Assembly: GCA_028716845.1 (NCBI GenBank)
Contig: JAQUPF010000006.1
Coordinates: forward strand, 62,001-126,000
Direction of reading: 5' to 3'
Length of the DNA: 64,000 nt
Source: a bacterium
Lineage (GTDB): Bacteria > Auribacterota > Tritonobacteria > UBA1439
Part shown: piece after piece, positions 21,491 to 29,561 of the stretch
Position numbering within the stretch: position 1 is the first letter of the stretch
Layout of the letters: every line of letters starts with the position of its first letter
Notes under the pieces: generated by a model
The model's input: only the letters and a program-made list of their open reading frames with translations
The model's database searches: none
What the model was told of the DNA's origin: nothing
Made by a program: the position numbers and the translations under genes

Positions 21491-23977
21491 ATGAGATACC
21501 GACTCCTTGCGATCCTCGCCGTCGCGACGGTCATTGTCGTCTTTGCCGCGGGCCGCGTGTCGCGCCCGCGGGGCGCCGCGACGCCGGCCGTCGGCGACCG
21601 GGGCGGCGACCGCCCTTCCGGGACGCTGCATGTCACCGGCGCCACCCCCCTGCTGTCCGGTTCGCCCCCTCCGGCGGCGCGCGCGATCAACGATCCGTCC
21701 TTCCCCCCCGCGGCGGCGGAGACACCGGCTGCGCCCGCCGCCGCGCGGGAGACCGATGCCGCCGCCCCCCTTGGGGAGGAAGATACGGAGGAGCAGCCGA
21801 AGGAAGAGGAAGCGGCCGCGACCGATACCCCCGAAGAGAAGACGGCGGAGACACCGGCCGAGGAGGAGGCGGACGAGACCCCGCCGCTCGAAATCGCCAC
21901 GGAGCAACTTCCCTTCGGCGCCGTCGGGCGCCCCTACGGCGCGGAGCTCGCGGCGGAGGGGGGCGAGCCGCCGTACGCCTGGAAGGTTTCGTCGGGCGCC
22001 CTCCCCGACGGCATCGTCCTGGACGCCGAGTCGGGCGCGCTCGCCGGCACCCCGGCATCGGTCCAGAGCAGGGAGGTCGGCTTCACGGTGAGCGACGAGG
22101 GGGGCGACGAGGCGGAATCCCGGTACGTGATGACGGTGATGGCCTCCTCGGACATCCTCGTCCCGATCGCCGCCGGTATCATCACGACGCCGCTCTACCT
22201 CGTGACCGGCACGCTGCCGGACGCCCGCGTCGACGAGCGCTACCTGGCGCAGCTCGAGGCGCAGGGCGGCACGCCGCCGTACGCCTGGTCCGTCTCCTCG
22301 GGCACCCTGCCGGAGGGCCTCTCCATCGGCGGGGAGGACGGCCTCATCCGCGGCACGCCGTCGGCGAGCGGGCGGGAGACGTTCAGGATCAGGGTGAGCG
22401 ATGCCGACCGGAACGCCGACACCGCGGAATATTCGGTCGCCGTCCGCCCACGCGAACTCGCGATCGTCACCGCGGCGCTCCCCGGCGCGGAGGCGGGGGC
22501 GGCGTACGAGGCCGGTCTCGAGGCGGAGGGGGGCATCGGGCCGTACCGCTGGGGGATCGAGGCCGGCGCGCTCCCCGACGGCCTGTCGCTCGACGCGGCG
22601 GGCGGCCGGATCCTCGGGACGCCGCGCGGGGCGGGAGAGTTCGAGTTCGTCGCGCGGGTGACCGATTCGGAGGGGGCGGAGGACGCGGCGGCGCTCCTTC
22701 TCGCCGTCCACTCGACGGGCCTCGTCATCGTCACCGACCGCCTGCCGCAGGGCCTCATCGGGACGCCGTACGGCGCGCAGCTCGACGCCGACGGCGGCCT
22801 CCCCCCGTACCGCTGGACGCTGTCCGGCGGCCGACTGCCAGAGGGGCTCGTCCTGGACGCGGCGTCGGGGACGATCTCCGGAACGCCGTCGGGGACGGCC
22901 GAGGATTATGCGATCGAGGTGACCGTCACCGATCTCGAGACGGCGCAGGATTCCAGGGATTTCACGCTCCGCCTGGAGGGGGAGACCGCGGAGATCGCCG
23001 TCAGCGGCCTCAGGGCCACCCCGAGCGACCGGAAGGCCGGCATCACCTGGGAGAACCCGCGCGATCCGGCCTACTCGCACACCGTCCTCGTCCGCGCCCT
23101 CTATCCGAACCCCGCCCACGCCGGCGACGGAACGGCCGTCTACACCGGGACCGATCCCCACTTCCTCGACACCGGACTCGAGAACAACGTCACGTACCAC
23201 TACGCGGCGTTCCCGGTGACCCTCGCCGGCGCCGAGGGAAAGGCGGACGCGGGCGGGAGGGCGGCCGTCATGCCGCGGGAGGTGACGCCGAGGGGCCCCG
23301 CGGATCCGTTCGCGGACGCGGTCGCGGCGTTCAGGCCCCTCAGCCCCGGCGGCTTCGGCTCCGGCAGTCTCTCGCGCGCGCTCGGCCCCCCGCAGGGAGG
23401 CGGCATCGTCTACGGATCGACCGACGTCGTCTCCCTCCACGCCCGGCCGAACACCGACGGCGGCGCCTCGGCCCCGTACGGGGGGAGCATCACGCTCGAA
23501 TTCACCGACAACATCGTCACGGACGGCCCGGGGGCGGACCTCGTGGTCTTCGAGAACGTCTTCTACGTCGGCGGCGACCCGCACAAGCGGTGGATGGAGC
23601 CGGCGGTCGTCGCCGTGAGCATGGACGGGGCCCGTTTTTACACCTTCCCGTTCGATTTCATCCCCCATTACGACGACGCCGGCGGCCTCAACCTCCACAA
23701 CCCGTACTGCTACTTCAGGGGGTTCGCCGGCGTCAACCCGGTCTTCTCGAACAACCTCTCCCCCGATCCGCGCGCGGCCGCCGCCGGCGGCGACCGGTTC
23801 GACCTGGCGGAGGTCGGCCTCCCCTGGATACGGTACGTCCGGATCATCTCGACCGGCGACAACTGGCTGACCGACATGAACGGCGACCGCGTCCGCCACA
23901 TACTTGACATGGGCGCGGCGAGCGGCGGCGGCTCATCCGGGTTCGACCTGGACGCCGTCTGCGCCGTCAACCACTGA
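21491..23977 (+). CDS. B12-regulated surface protein with putative Ig repeats
   Basis: Start at the ATG after the riboswitch terminator (MRYRLLAILAVATVIVVFAAG), a signal or anchor segment; the ORF track starts within the riboswitch. 828 residues: a low-complexity Ala/Pro/Glu linker (about 50-135), then four putative-Ig (He_PIG-like) repeats of about 90 residues, each with GxPYxAxLxAEGGxPPYxW and GALPDGLxLDAxxGxIxGTP. A fibronectin-like domain follows (about 500-590), then a C-terminal 230-residue domain seen in predicted surface proteins (STDVVSLHARPN, GGSITLEFTDNIV, DLVVFENVFYVGGDPHK, FDLAEVGL). Direct control by the cobalamin riboswitch and 10-bp spacing to the ECF genes suggest it captures corrinoid or cobalt at the cell surface; that role is inference. 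Confidence 0.85.
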   Translation: MRYRLLAILAVATVIVVFAAGRVSRPRGAATPAVGDRGGDRPSGTLHVTGATPLLSGSPPPAARAINDPSFPPAAAETPAAPAAARETDAAAPLGEEDTEEQPKEEEAAATDTPEEKTAETPAEEEADETPPLEIATEQLPFGAVGRPYGAELAAEGGEPPYAWKVSSGALPDGIVLDAESGALAGTPASVQSREVGFTVSDEGGDEAESRYVMTVMASSDILVPIAAGIITTPLYLVTGTLPDARVDERYLAQLEAQGGTPPYAWSVSSGTLPEGLSIGGEDGLIRGTPSASGRETFRIRVSDADRNADTAEYSVAVRPRELAIVTAALPGAEAGAAYEAGLEAEGGIGPYRWGIEAGALPDGLSLDAAGGRILGTPRGAGEFEFVARVTDSEGAEDAAALLLAVHSTGLVIVTDRLPQGLIGTPYGAQLDADGGLPPYRWTLSGGRLPEGLVLDAASGTISGTPSGTAEDYAIEVTVTDLETAQDSRDFTLRLEGETAEIAVSGLRATPSDRKAGITWENPRDPAYSHTVLVRALYPNPAHAGDGTAVYTGTDPHFLDTGLENNVTYHYAAFPVTLAGAEGKADAGGRAAVMPREVTPRGPADPFADAVAAFRPLSPGGFGSGSLSRALGPPQGGGIVYGSTDVVSLHARPNTDGGASAPYGGSITLEFTDNIVTDGPGADLVVFENVFYVGGDPHKRWMEPAVVAVSMDGARFYTFPFDFIPHYDDAGGLNLHNPYCYFRGFAGVNPVFSNNLSPDPRAAAAGGDRFDLAEVGLPWIRYVRIISTGDNWLTDMNGDRVRHILDMGAASGGGSSGFDLDAVCAVNH

Positions 23978-23987
23978 ACCGGCACGC

Positions 23988-24878
23988 ATGCACCACCGCG
24001 CGAGCGGACGGCCCCGGCGAGCGGCGCCCCTCCACCCGGCGGCCGCCCTCGCGCACGCCGGCGCCGTCCTCATCCTCGGCATGCTCTGGTCGAACCCGGC
24101 CTGGCTCGCGGCGCTCCTGGCGCTGACCGCCGCGCAGATCATCTCGGCGGAGGGGTGGCGCGCGTGGCGGCGCTCGATCGCCCCCGCCGCGGCCCTCGCC
24201 CTCTCCTTCGCCGTCTTCAACGTCATCTTCTCGCACGCCGGGACGACGCTCCTCTGGCGCGGCCCGTCCCTCCCGCTCGTCGGCGAGCCGTCCGTGAGCC
24301 TCGAGGCGCTCCTCTTCGGCGCGAGCGCCGGCCTCAGGGTCCTCGTCGTCGTGAGCGCCTGCCGGCTCCTCGCCTCGCTCTCGACGCTCCAGGATGCGCT
24401 CGACCTCCTCGGCCGCGCCGCGCCGAAATCCTCGTTCACGGCGGCGCTCGCCGCCCTCCTCATCCCGAGGATGCGTCGGGACCTCGCGGGGATCCGCGAG
24501 GCGCTCCGGGCGCGGGGCGTCCGCCTCGCCGGCCCGCTGCCCGGCAGGATCCTCGCCTCCCGCCACCTCTTCCGCGCCCTCCTCGTCTCCTCGCTCGAGG
24601 GGTCGTGGGACATCGCCATCGCGCTCTCCTGCCGGGCATTCGGCTCGGCCAGGCGCCGCCGCCCTCGCCGCCGCCGGCCCGGCACCCGGGACTCGGTCAT
24701 CGCCGGCTGCGCCGTCGCGGCGCTCGCCCTCGCGCTCGCCGGCGCGTGGAGGGGGATGGGGTCCGCCGTCTTCTACCCGGTCGCAGGCCCGTTCATACGG
24801 TCCGGCGGGCTGCCCCTCCTCGCGGCCGTGGCGGTCCTCCTCTCGGCCGGCTTCATCCCCGCCCGGGACGGTGCATGA
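23988..24878 (+). CDS. ECF transporter transmembrane component EcfT (CbiQ-like)
   Basis: A 296-residue membrane protein starting MHHRASGRP, ten bases after the surface-protein stop. Five to six hydrophobic segments (AGAVLILGMLW, AALLALTAAQII, AAALALSFAVFNVIF) and the two coupling-helix motifs of EcfT: ALRARGVRL (classic ARG) near 170 and SCRAFGSAR near 210. EcfT couples the ATPases to the substrate-binding S component. Its stop overlaps the next start (ATGA), indicating translational coupling with the ATPase gene. The N-terminal 20 residues are unusually Arg-rich. Confidence 0.88.
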   Translation: MHHRASGRPRRAAPLHPAAALAHAGAVLILGMLWSNPAWLAALLALTAAQIISAEGWRAWRRSIAPAAALALSFAVFNVIFSHAGTTLLWRGPSLPLVGEPSVSLEALLFGASAGLRVLVVVSACRLLASLSTLQDALDLLGRAAPKSSFTAALAALLIPRMRRDLAGIREALRARGVRLAGPLPGRILASRHLFRALLVSSLEGSWDIAIALSCRAFGSARRRRPRRRRPGTRDSVIAGCAVAALALALAGAWRGMGSAVFYPVAGPFIRSGGLPLLAAVAVLLSAGFIPARDGA

Positions 24879-26494
24879 TGGGCATTCTCGACCTCGAGCG
24901 GCTGACCTATTCCTATCCGGATGCCGCCCGTCCCGCGCTCGAGGACGTGACCGTCCGGTTCGGCGAGGGCGAGCTCGCGCTCGTGACCGGCCCCTCGGGG
25001 AGCGGCAAGACGACGCTCGCGAGGGCGGCCGCCCGGCTCGTCCCCGACTTCTTCGGCGGCAGGTTCGGCGGCGACGTCCGGTACCGCGGCCGGCCGCTCC
25101 GGGAGCTCGACGCCGGCGCCCTCCACGCCGAGATCGGGTTCGTCTTCCAGGAGCCGGAGCGCCAGCTCCTCATGGCGACCGCGGAGCGCGAGATCGCCTT
25201 CGGCCCCGAGAACCTCGGCCTCCCGCCCGCGGCGGTCGCCCGGCGCGTCGTCGAGGCGGCCGAATCGCTCGGCGTCACCGGCCTCCTCGGCGCCCGGACG
25301 GACGAGCTCTCCGGCGGGATGCAGCAGCGGATCGTCCTCGCCGCGGCCGTCGCGATGCAACCGGCCGTCCTCATCCTGGACGAGCCGACCTCCCGGCTCG
25401 ATCCGGTCGCGGCCCGCGATCTCCTCGGCCTCCTCGCCCGGCTCCGCGACGACCTCGGCTGCACGATCGTCCTCGTGGAGGAGCGGCTCGCGGACTGCCT
25501 CCGCGTCGCCGACCGCGTCCTCCATCTCGACGGCGGCGCGATCGCCTTCGACGGCGCACCCGCCGCCTTCAGCCGCTGGGCGGCTGAGGCGGCCCCCCTC
25601 TTCCTGCCGCCGGTGGCGCGGCTGTTTCCGCCGGGCTTGGAGGGGCCGCCGCTCACGGTGCGCGAGGCCCGCGCGCGGCTCGCGCCGCTCCTCCCCCTCG
25701 GGCCGCCCCCCGCTCCCCCTCCCCGCCCGAGCGGCGGGCCGCTCGTCGTCATCGAGGGGGCCCGCTTCGCCTACCCGGGCGGCGCGGTCGCCCTCCGCGG
25801 CATCGGCCTCGTCGCGGCCGCGGGGGAGGTCGTCGCCCTCATCGGCCCGAACGGCGCCGGGAAGACCACGCTCCTGAAAGCCGCCGCGGGGCTCATCCCC
25901 CTCCCGGCCGGGAGCGTCGCCGTCGCCGGCGGCGCCCCCTCTCCGCATGCCTGCGGCTTCCTGCCGCAGAACGCCGACACGCTCCTCCTCCACGACACGG
26001 TCCTGGAGGAGGTCGCCTTCACGCTGCGGGCATCGGGCCTCGGGCGGGAGGGCGCGGAGGAGGTCATGCGGCGGTGGGGCGTCGCGCACCTCGCCGGCCG
26101 GAACCCCCGGGAGCTCGGCGCGGGGGAGCGGCAGTGCGTCTCCCTCGCGGCCGCCGCGGCCGCCGCCCCGCCCGTCCTCCTCCTCGACGAGCCGGTCCGC
26201 GGCCTCGACCCGCTCCTCAGGGAGCGCGCGGGGGGGGCGATCGCGGCGCACGCGGCGGCGGGCGGCTGCGTCGTTCTCGCGACGCAGGACATCGAGTTCG
26301 CGGCCGAACGTGCCGACCGGGTCGTCCTCCTGGCGGGCGGCGAGGTCGTCGAGGAGGGGAGGCCGCGCGACCTGTTCCACGGCGAGCCGTTCTATTCGCC
26401 GCAGGTGAGCAGGCTGTTCCGCGGCGCCGCCGCGGGGGTCGTCACGGTCGGGGACGCCCGCCGCCTCCTTGCCGGCCGGGGGGGGGCCGGATGA
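24875..26494 (+). CDS. Fused double ATPase of an ECF transporter (EcfA-EcfA')
   Basis: A 539-residue tandem ABC ATPase. Domain 1 (residues 1-250): Walker A GPSGSGKTT, Q-loop FQEPERQLL, signature ELSGGMQQRIV, Walker B VLILDEPTSRLD. Domain 2 (about 290-530): Walker A GPNGAGKTT, Q-loop PQNADTLLL, a degenerate signature ELGAGERQCVS, Walker B VLLLDEPVRGLD. The pair powers an energy-coupling-factor importer. The degenerate second signature (LGAGE instead of LSGGQ) is intact enough for function. Overlaps by four bases with genes on both sides, so the ECF module is one tightly coupled unit. Confidence 0.92.
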   Translation: MMGILDLERLTYSYPDAARPALEDVTVRFGEGELALVTGPSGSGKTTLARAAARLVPDFFGGRFGGDVRYRGRPLRELDAGALHAEIGFVFQEPERQLLMATAEREIAFGPENLGLPPAAVARRVVEAAESLGVTGLLGARTDELSGGMQQRIVLAAAVAMQPAVLILDEPTSRLDPVAARDLLGLLARLRDDLGCTIVLVEERLADCLRVADRVLHLDGGAIAFDGAPAAFSRWAAEAAPLFLPPVARLFPPGLEGPPLTVREARARLAPLLPLGPPPAPPPRPSGGPLVVIEGARFAYPGGAVALRGIGLVAAAGEVVALIGPNGAGKTTLLKAAAGLIPLPAGSVAVAGGAPSPHACGFLPQNADTLLLHDTVLEEVAFTLRASGLGREGAEEVMRRWGVAHLAGRNPRELGAGERQCVSLAAAAAAAPPVLLLDEPVRGLDPLLRERAGGAIAAHAAAGGCVVLATQDIEFAAERADRVVLLAGGEVVEEGRPRDLFHGEPFYSPQVSRLFRGAAAGVVTVGDARRLLAGRGGAG

Positions 26495-27138
26495 ACCCGG
26501 GGCTCTGGGCGACGGCCGCCGCGCTCATGCTCGTCGGCTGGGCGTTCCGCCGCTACGAGCGGGGGGGGGCCTCTTCGAAGGAGGTCGCCCTCGTCGCCTG
26601 CCTCGCCGCCCTCGCGGCGATCGGCCGCATCCCCCTCGCGGCGTTCCCCGCCGTCCAGCCGACGACGTTCATCGTCATGCTCGCCGGCTTCGTCTTCGGC
26701 CCCGGCACCGGATTCCTCGTCGGGGCGTTCGCCGCCGCCTCCTCCAACATGCTCCTCGGCCACGGCCCGTGGACGATCTGGCAGATGGCGGCATGGGGGG
26801 CATGCGGCGGCGTATCCGGTATCGCCGGTTCCATCTCGCCCGCCGCGGGAAGGTGGCGGCTCGCGGCCCTCGGCGCCTTCTGCGGCGTCCTCTTCGGCTG
26901 GACGACGAACCTCCTGTACTGGTGCGCGTTCGTCCGTCCGCTCGACGCGCGCACCTGGATCGCCGTGACCGCCGCCTCCCTCCCGTTCGACATCGCCCAC
27001 GCGGCGGCGACCGCCGCGCTCGCCCTCGCCCTCGGGAGCGGGTCGGTGACGGCGCTCCGCTACTTCAGGAAACGCCTTGTCCTCTCCCGCGCGACGTATT
27101 ATGATGCCGGCCGGGGAGAGCGATCATGCGGGTCGTGA
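26491..27138 (+). CDS. ECF transporter S component, probably cobalamin/corrinoid (CbrT-like)
   Basis: A 215-residue membrane protein with about six segments. The block PLAAFPAVQPTTFIVMLAGFVFGPGTG, then NMLLGHGPWTIWQMAAWG is the pattern I associate with CbrT-like cobalamin-specific S components. Together with the upstream B12 riboswitch this makes a corrinoid the likely substrate; cobalt is less likely because the CbiM/CbiN partners are absent. Start overlaps the ATPase stop (ATGA); its own end overlaps the next gene by 13 bp. Confidence 0.82.
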   Translation: MNPGLWATAAALMLVGWAFRRYERGGASSKEVALVACLAALAAIGRIPLAAFPAVQPTTFIVMLAGFVFGPGTGFLVGAFAAASSNMLLGHGPWTIWQMAAWGACGGVSGIAGSISPAAGRWRLAALGAFCGVLFGWTTNLLYWCAFVRPLDARTWIAVTAASLPFDIAHAAATAALALALGSGSVTALRYFRKRLVLSRATYYDAGRGERSCGS

Positions 27139-27722
27139 CCGTCGCGCCTGTTCTTGCCGCCGCGTTCCTCTGCGCGGCCTGGGCATCGCCTGATCTCCCG
27201 CTCCCGCCGCCGGGCCGGTTCGAGCTCGAATATACGGAAGGCCGCGTGAGCGTCCGCGCCAACGAGGCGAGCGTGGAGGAGATCCTCAGGGACCTTTCCG
27301 CGAAGAGCGGCATCACCTTCAACCAGTACACGGGGAAGAGCGCGCGGGTGACCCTGGAGATGACCGACGCCGGCGTCGAGCAGCTCCTCGACCGGCTGCT
27401 CGCGAGCTACGCGACGCGCTCCCGGCGGGTGGACGGCGTCGTCAGGATCAGCGCGGTCACCGTCATGGAGTCGGGCGTCCCCGCCCCCCTGCCGCCCGAA
27501 CCGCCGCCGGAACAGCCCCCCGAGCCGACGCCCCAGGAGGAGCCCGCCGAGGAACAGCCGCAGGAGGAGCAGCCGCAGGAGGAGGCGCCCCACCCGCCCG
27601 AGCACGAACCGAGGGTCGGCGAGGAGGGGCACGGCGGGGCCGCGCGGCGGGGGATGCCCCCGCGCGTTCCGCGGCGGCGGCGGGGCCGCCCGATCAGGGA
27701 AAACGTCCCCCAGGAGCCGTGA
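27126..27722 (+). CDS. Exported STN-like (secretin/TonB short N-terminal) domain protein
   Basis: A 198-residue protein with a signal peptide (MRVVTVAPVLAAAFLCAAWA), then one beta-alpha-beta STN/secretin-N-type domain: RVSVRANEASVEEILRDLSAKSGITFNQYTG...VTLEMTDAGVEQLLDRLLA. Residues about 120-160 are Pro/Glu repeats and the tail is Arg-rich. STN domains usually lie at the N-terminus of secretins or TonB-dependent transducers; here the domain is alone. Overlap with the S-component gene puts it in the B12 operon, so a periplasmic role in corrinoid passage is possible but unproven. Confidence 0.75.
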   Translation: MRVVTVAPVLAAAFLCAAWASPDLPLPPPGRFELEYTEGRVSVRANEASVEEILRDLSAKSGITFNQYTGKSARVTLEMTDAGVEQLLDRLLASYATRSRRVDGVVRISAVTVMESGVPAPLPPEPPPEQPPEPTPQEEPAEEQPQEEQPQEEAPHPPEHEPRVGEEGHGGAARRGMPPRVPRRRRGRPIRENVPQEP

Positions 27723-27732
27723 GGGCGGGCCC

Positions 27733-28659
27733 TCAGCGGGTCCAGTCCGGGAAGCGCGTGTAATCGCCGTTGGACGTCAGGCGCGTCTCCCCGGAGCCGT
27801 CCCTGTTCATCACGTAGAGCTCGTACCGGCCCGTCCTGTCCGACGAGAAGATGATCCTCGACCCGTCCGGCGAATAGGTCGGATCGTAGTTGCTCCCCCC
27901 GCCGTCCGACAGGCGCGTCTTGTTCCCCCCGTCGGGGTCCATCTCCCAGATGTCGATGCTCTTCCTCGCGCCGTACCCGCCGTCCGAGTAGGCGATCCGC
28001 CGGCCGTCGGGCGACCAGCGCGGCCGGCAGGTGCCGCGCGGGTTGGTCGTGAGCCGCACCTGGCCGTCGTCCTCGCTGATGACGTAGATCTGGTGGTTCA
28101 TGAACATGTTGGAGGTGAAGGCGATCCGCCTGCCGTCCGGCGACCAGGCCGGCACCCGCCTCGCCCCCCGCCGCGTGTTCGTGATGTTCCGCGCGCCGGT
28201 GCCGTCCCTGTTGATGATGAAGAGGTTCTCCGGCGCCCCCTTCCGCTCCTGCCCCCAGAAGCAGATCCGCCGGCCGTCCGGCGACCAGGTGGGATCCTCG
28301 TTGATCGGGAGCCGGCCGGTGACCTTGCGGACGTCCGAGCCGTCGGCGTTCATGATATAGATCTGCCGCGTGCCGTCCCTGTCCGAGTAGAAGGCGATCT
28401 CCGTCCCGTCGGGCGACCAGCGCGGGTACTCGTCGAGGACGTCGTTCTCCGTCAGGCGCGTGCTCGAAGAGGTGGCGAGGTCCATGACCCAGATCTCGCT
28501 CTTCTCCCCCTCCCACCGCTGGTACACGAGGCGCCCGGAGAGGGACGGACGGGGCCCCTCCCCCTCCGCATCCCGCTCTGCCGTCCCGCGCTCGCATCCG
28601 CCCGCGAGGGCGCACGCGGCGACGAATATCGCCAACCATGCCCTCATCCCGCCCCGCAT
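27733..28659 (-). CDS. TolB-like beta-propeller lipoprotein
   Basis: A 308-residue protein with GGAGG eight bases upstream of ATG 28659. A signal peptide ends in ALAGGC, a weak lipobox. The rest is six PD40/WD40-like blades with the repeated words YPRWSPDGTEIAF, DPTWSPDGRRICF, PAWSPDGRRIAF, as in the C-terminal propeller of TolB. It lacks the TolB N-terminal domain and the tol-pal neighbours, so it is TolB-like rather than TolB. It is the last gene of the surA-pdxA-rsmA run, overlapping rsmA by 16 bp. Its stop and the stop of the convergent STN-like gene lie in one small palindrome. Confidence 0.85.
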   Translation of the reverse strand: MRGGMRAWLAIFVAACALAGGCERGTAERDAEGEGPRPSLSGRLVYQRWEGEKSEIWVMDLATSSSTRLTENDVLDEYPRWSPDGTEIAFYSDRDGTRQIYIMNADGSDVRKVTGRLPINEDPTWSPDGRRICFWGQERKGAPENLFIINRDGTGARNITNTRRGARRVPAWSPDGRRIAFTSNMFMNHQIYVISEDDGQVRLTTNPRGTCRPRWSPDGRRIAYSDGGYGARKSIDIWEMDPDGGNKTRLSDGGGSNYDPTYSPDGSRIIFSSDRTGRYELYVMNRDGSGETRLTSNGDYTRFPDWTR

Positions 28660-29561
28660 GTGGTTCCCTCCCCGATCGTGCCCCCCGCCGCGGCGAGCGC
28701 GGCGCGGAGCGATTCGAACTGGTCAATCCGGAGACGCTCGGCCCTCGACCCCGGGTCGACGCCGGCCGCCGCGAACACCTCCGCGAGGCGGCCCGACGCC
28801 GCCGTCCCGCGCAACGCCCGCCGGAGGAGCGTGCCGACCGTCTTCCGGCGCTCCGAAAAGAGGAGCCGCACGAGCGCGAAGAACGCCTCCTCCTCCGCCG
28901 CCGCGAGCGGCGGCCGCGCCCGCGGATGGAAGAGGACGACCGCCGACACCACCCCCGGCCGGGGATGAAAGGCCGACGGCGGCAGCGTAACGACCTTCCT
29001 GACCTCGGCGTGGTACTGGCAGAACACGCTGAACGCCCCGTACTCGCCGCCGCCGGGCGACGCCGCGATCCTGCGGGCGAGATCGTCCTGGACCGTCAGG
29101 GCGATGAGCGAGACGCCCCCCGCCGACTCGAGGATCCGGCCGATGAGCGGCCCGCTGATGGAGTACGGGATGTTCGCGACGACCTTCACGCGCCCGCCGT
29201 CCCGGCCGAGGCGGGCGAAAATCTGCTCGAGGTCGACCCGGAGGGCGTCTCCCTCGACGAGCTCGAACGACTCCCGCCCGGCGAAGAGAACGCGGAGCCA
29301 CCCCGCGAGCCGCGCGTCGCTCTCAACGGCGACGACCCGGCCGGCCCTCCGGAGGAGCTCGGCGGTCAGCCCGCCGAGGCCGGGGCCGATCTCGAGGACC
29401 GCGTCCGAGCGGCACAGGTCCGCCGCGCGGGCGATCGCGGCGGCCGCCCTCGGGCTGGCGATGAACGACTGCCCGCGCCGCCTGCTCGGCCGCACGCCCA
29501 GGGCGAGGAGTCTCCGGCCGACCGCCCCGGGGGCGAGCGGGACCTCGACCGGCCCGCTCAT
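28644..29561 (-). CDS. rsmA: 16S rRNA dimethyladenosine transferase RsmA (KsgA)
   Basis: Dimethylates two adjacent adenosines in the 3'-terminal helix of 16S rRNA using AdoMet. The start MSGPVEV at 29561 overlaps the pdxA stop (ATGA), preferable to the ORF start nine codons earlier. 305 residues. Motifs: RRRGQSFIASP (substrate-entry region), VLEIGPGLGGLTAELL (AdoMet motif I), AVESDARLA (motif II), VVANIPYSISGPLI (catalytic NIPY), then the C-terminal helical domain with FSERRKTVGTLLRR. Position after surA-pdxA is the same as in many Proteobacteria. Confidence 0.94.
   Translation of the reverse strand: MSGPVEVPLAPGAVGRRLLALGVRPSRRRGQSFIASPRAAAAIARAADLCRSDAVLEIGPGLGGLTAELLRRAGRVVAVESDARLAGWLRVLFAGRESFELVEGDALRVDLEQIFARLGRDGGRVKVVANIPYSISGPLIGRILESAGGVSLIALTVQDDLARRIAASPGGGEYGAFSVFCQYHAEVRKVVTLPPSAFHPRPGVVSAVVLFHPRARPPLAAAEEEAFFALVRLLFSERRKTVGTLLRRALRGTAASGRLAEVFAAAGVDPGSRAERLRIDQFESLRAALAAAGGTIGEGTTCGAG

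Noticed and set aside
21900-22990. Possible CRISPR or tandem DNA repeat
   Set aside because: The periodicity is at protein level (putative Ig domains of about 90 residues); DNA units are diverged and there are no spacers.
21131-23899. 922-residue minus-strand ORF opposite the Ig-repeat protein
   Set aside because: Low-complexity Arg/Glu/Gly translation lying across the cobalamin riboswitch; shadow of a real gene on the plus strand.
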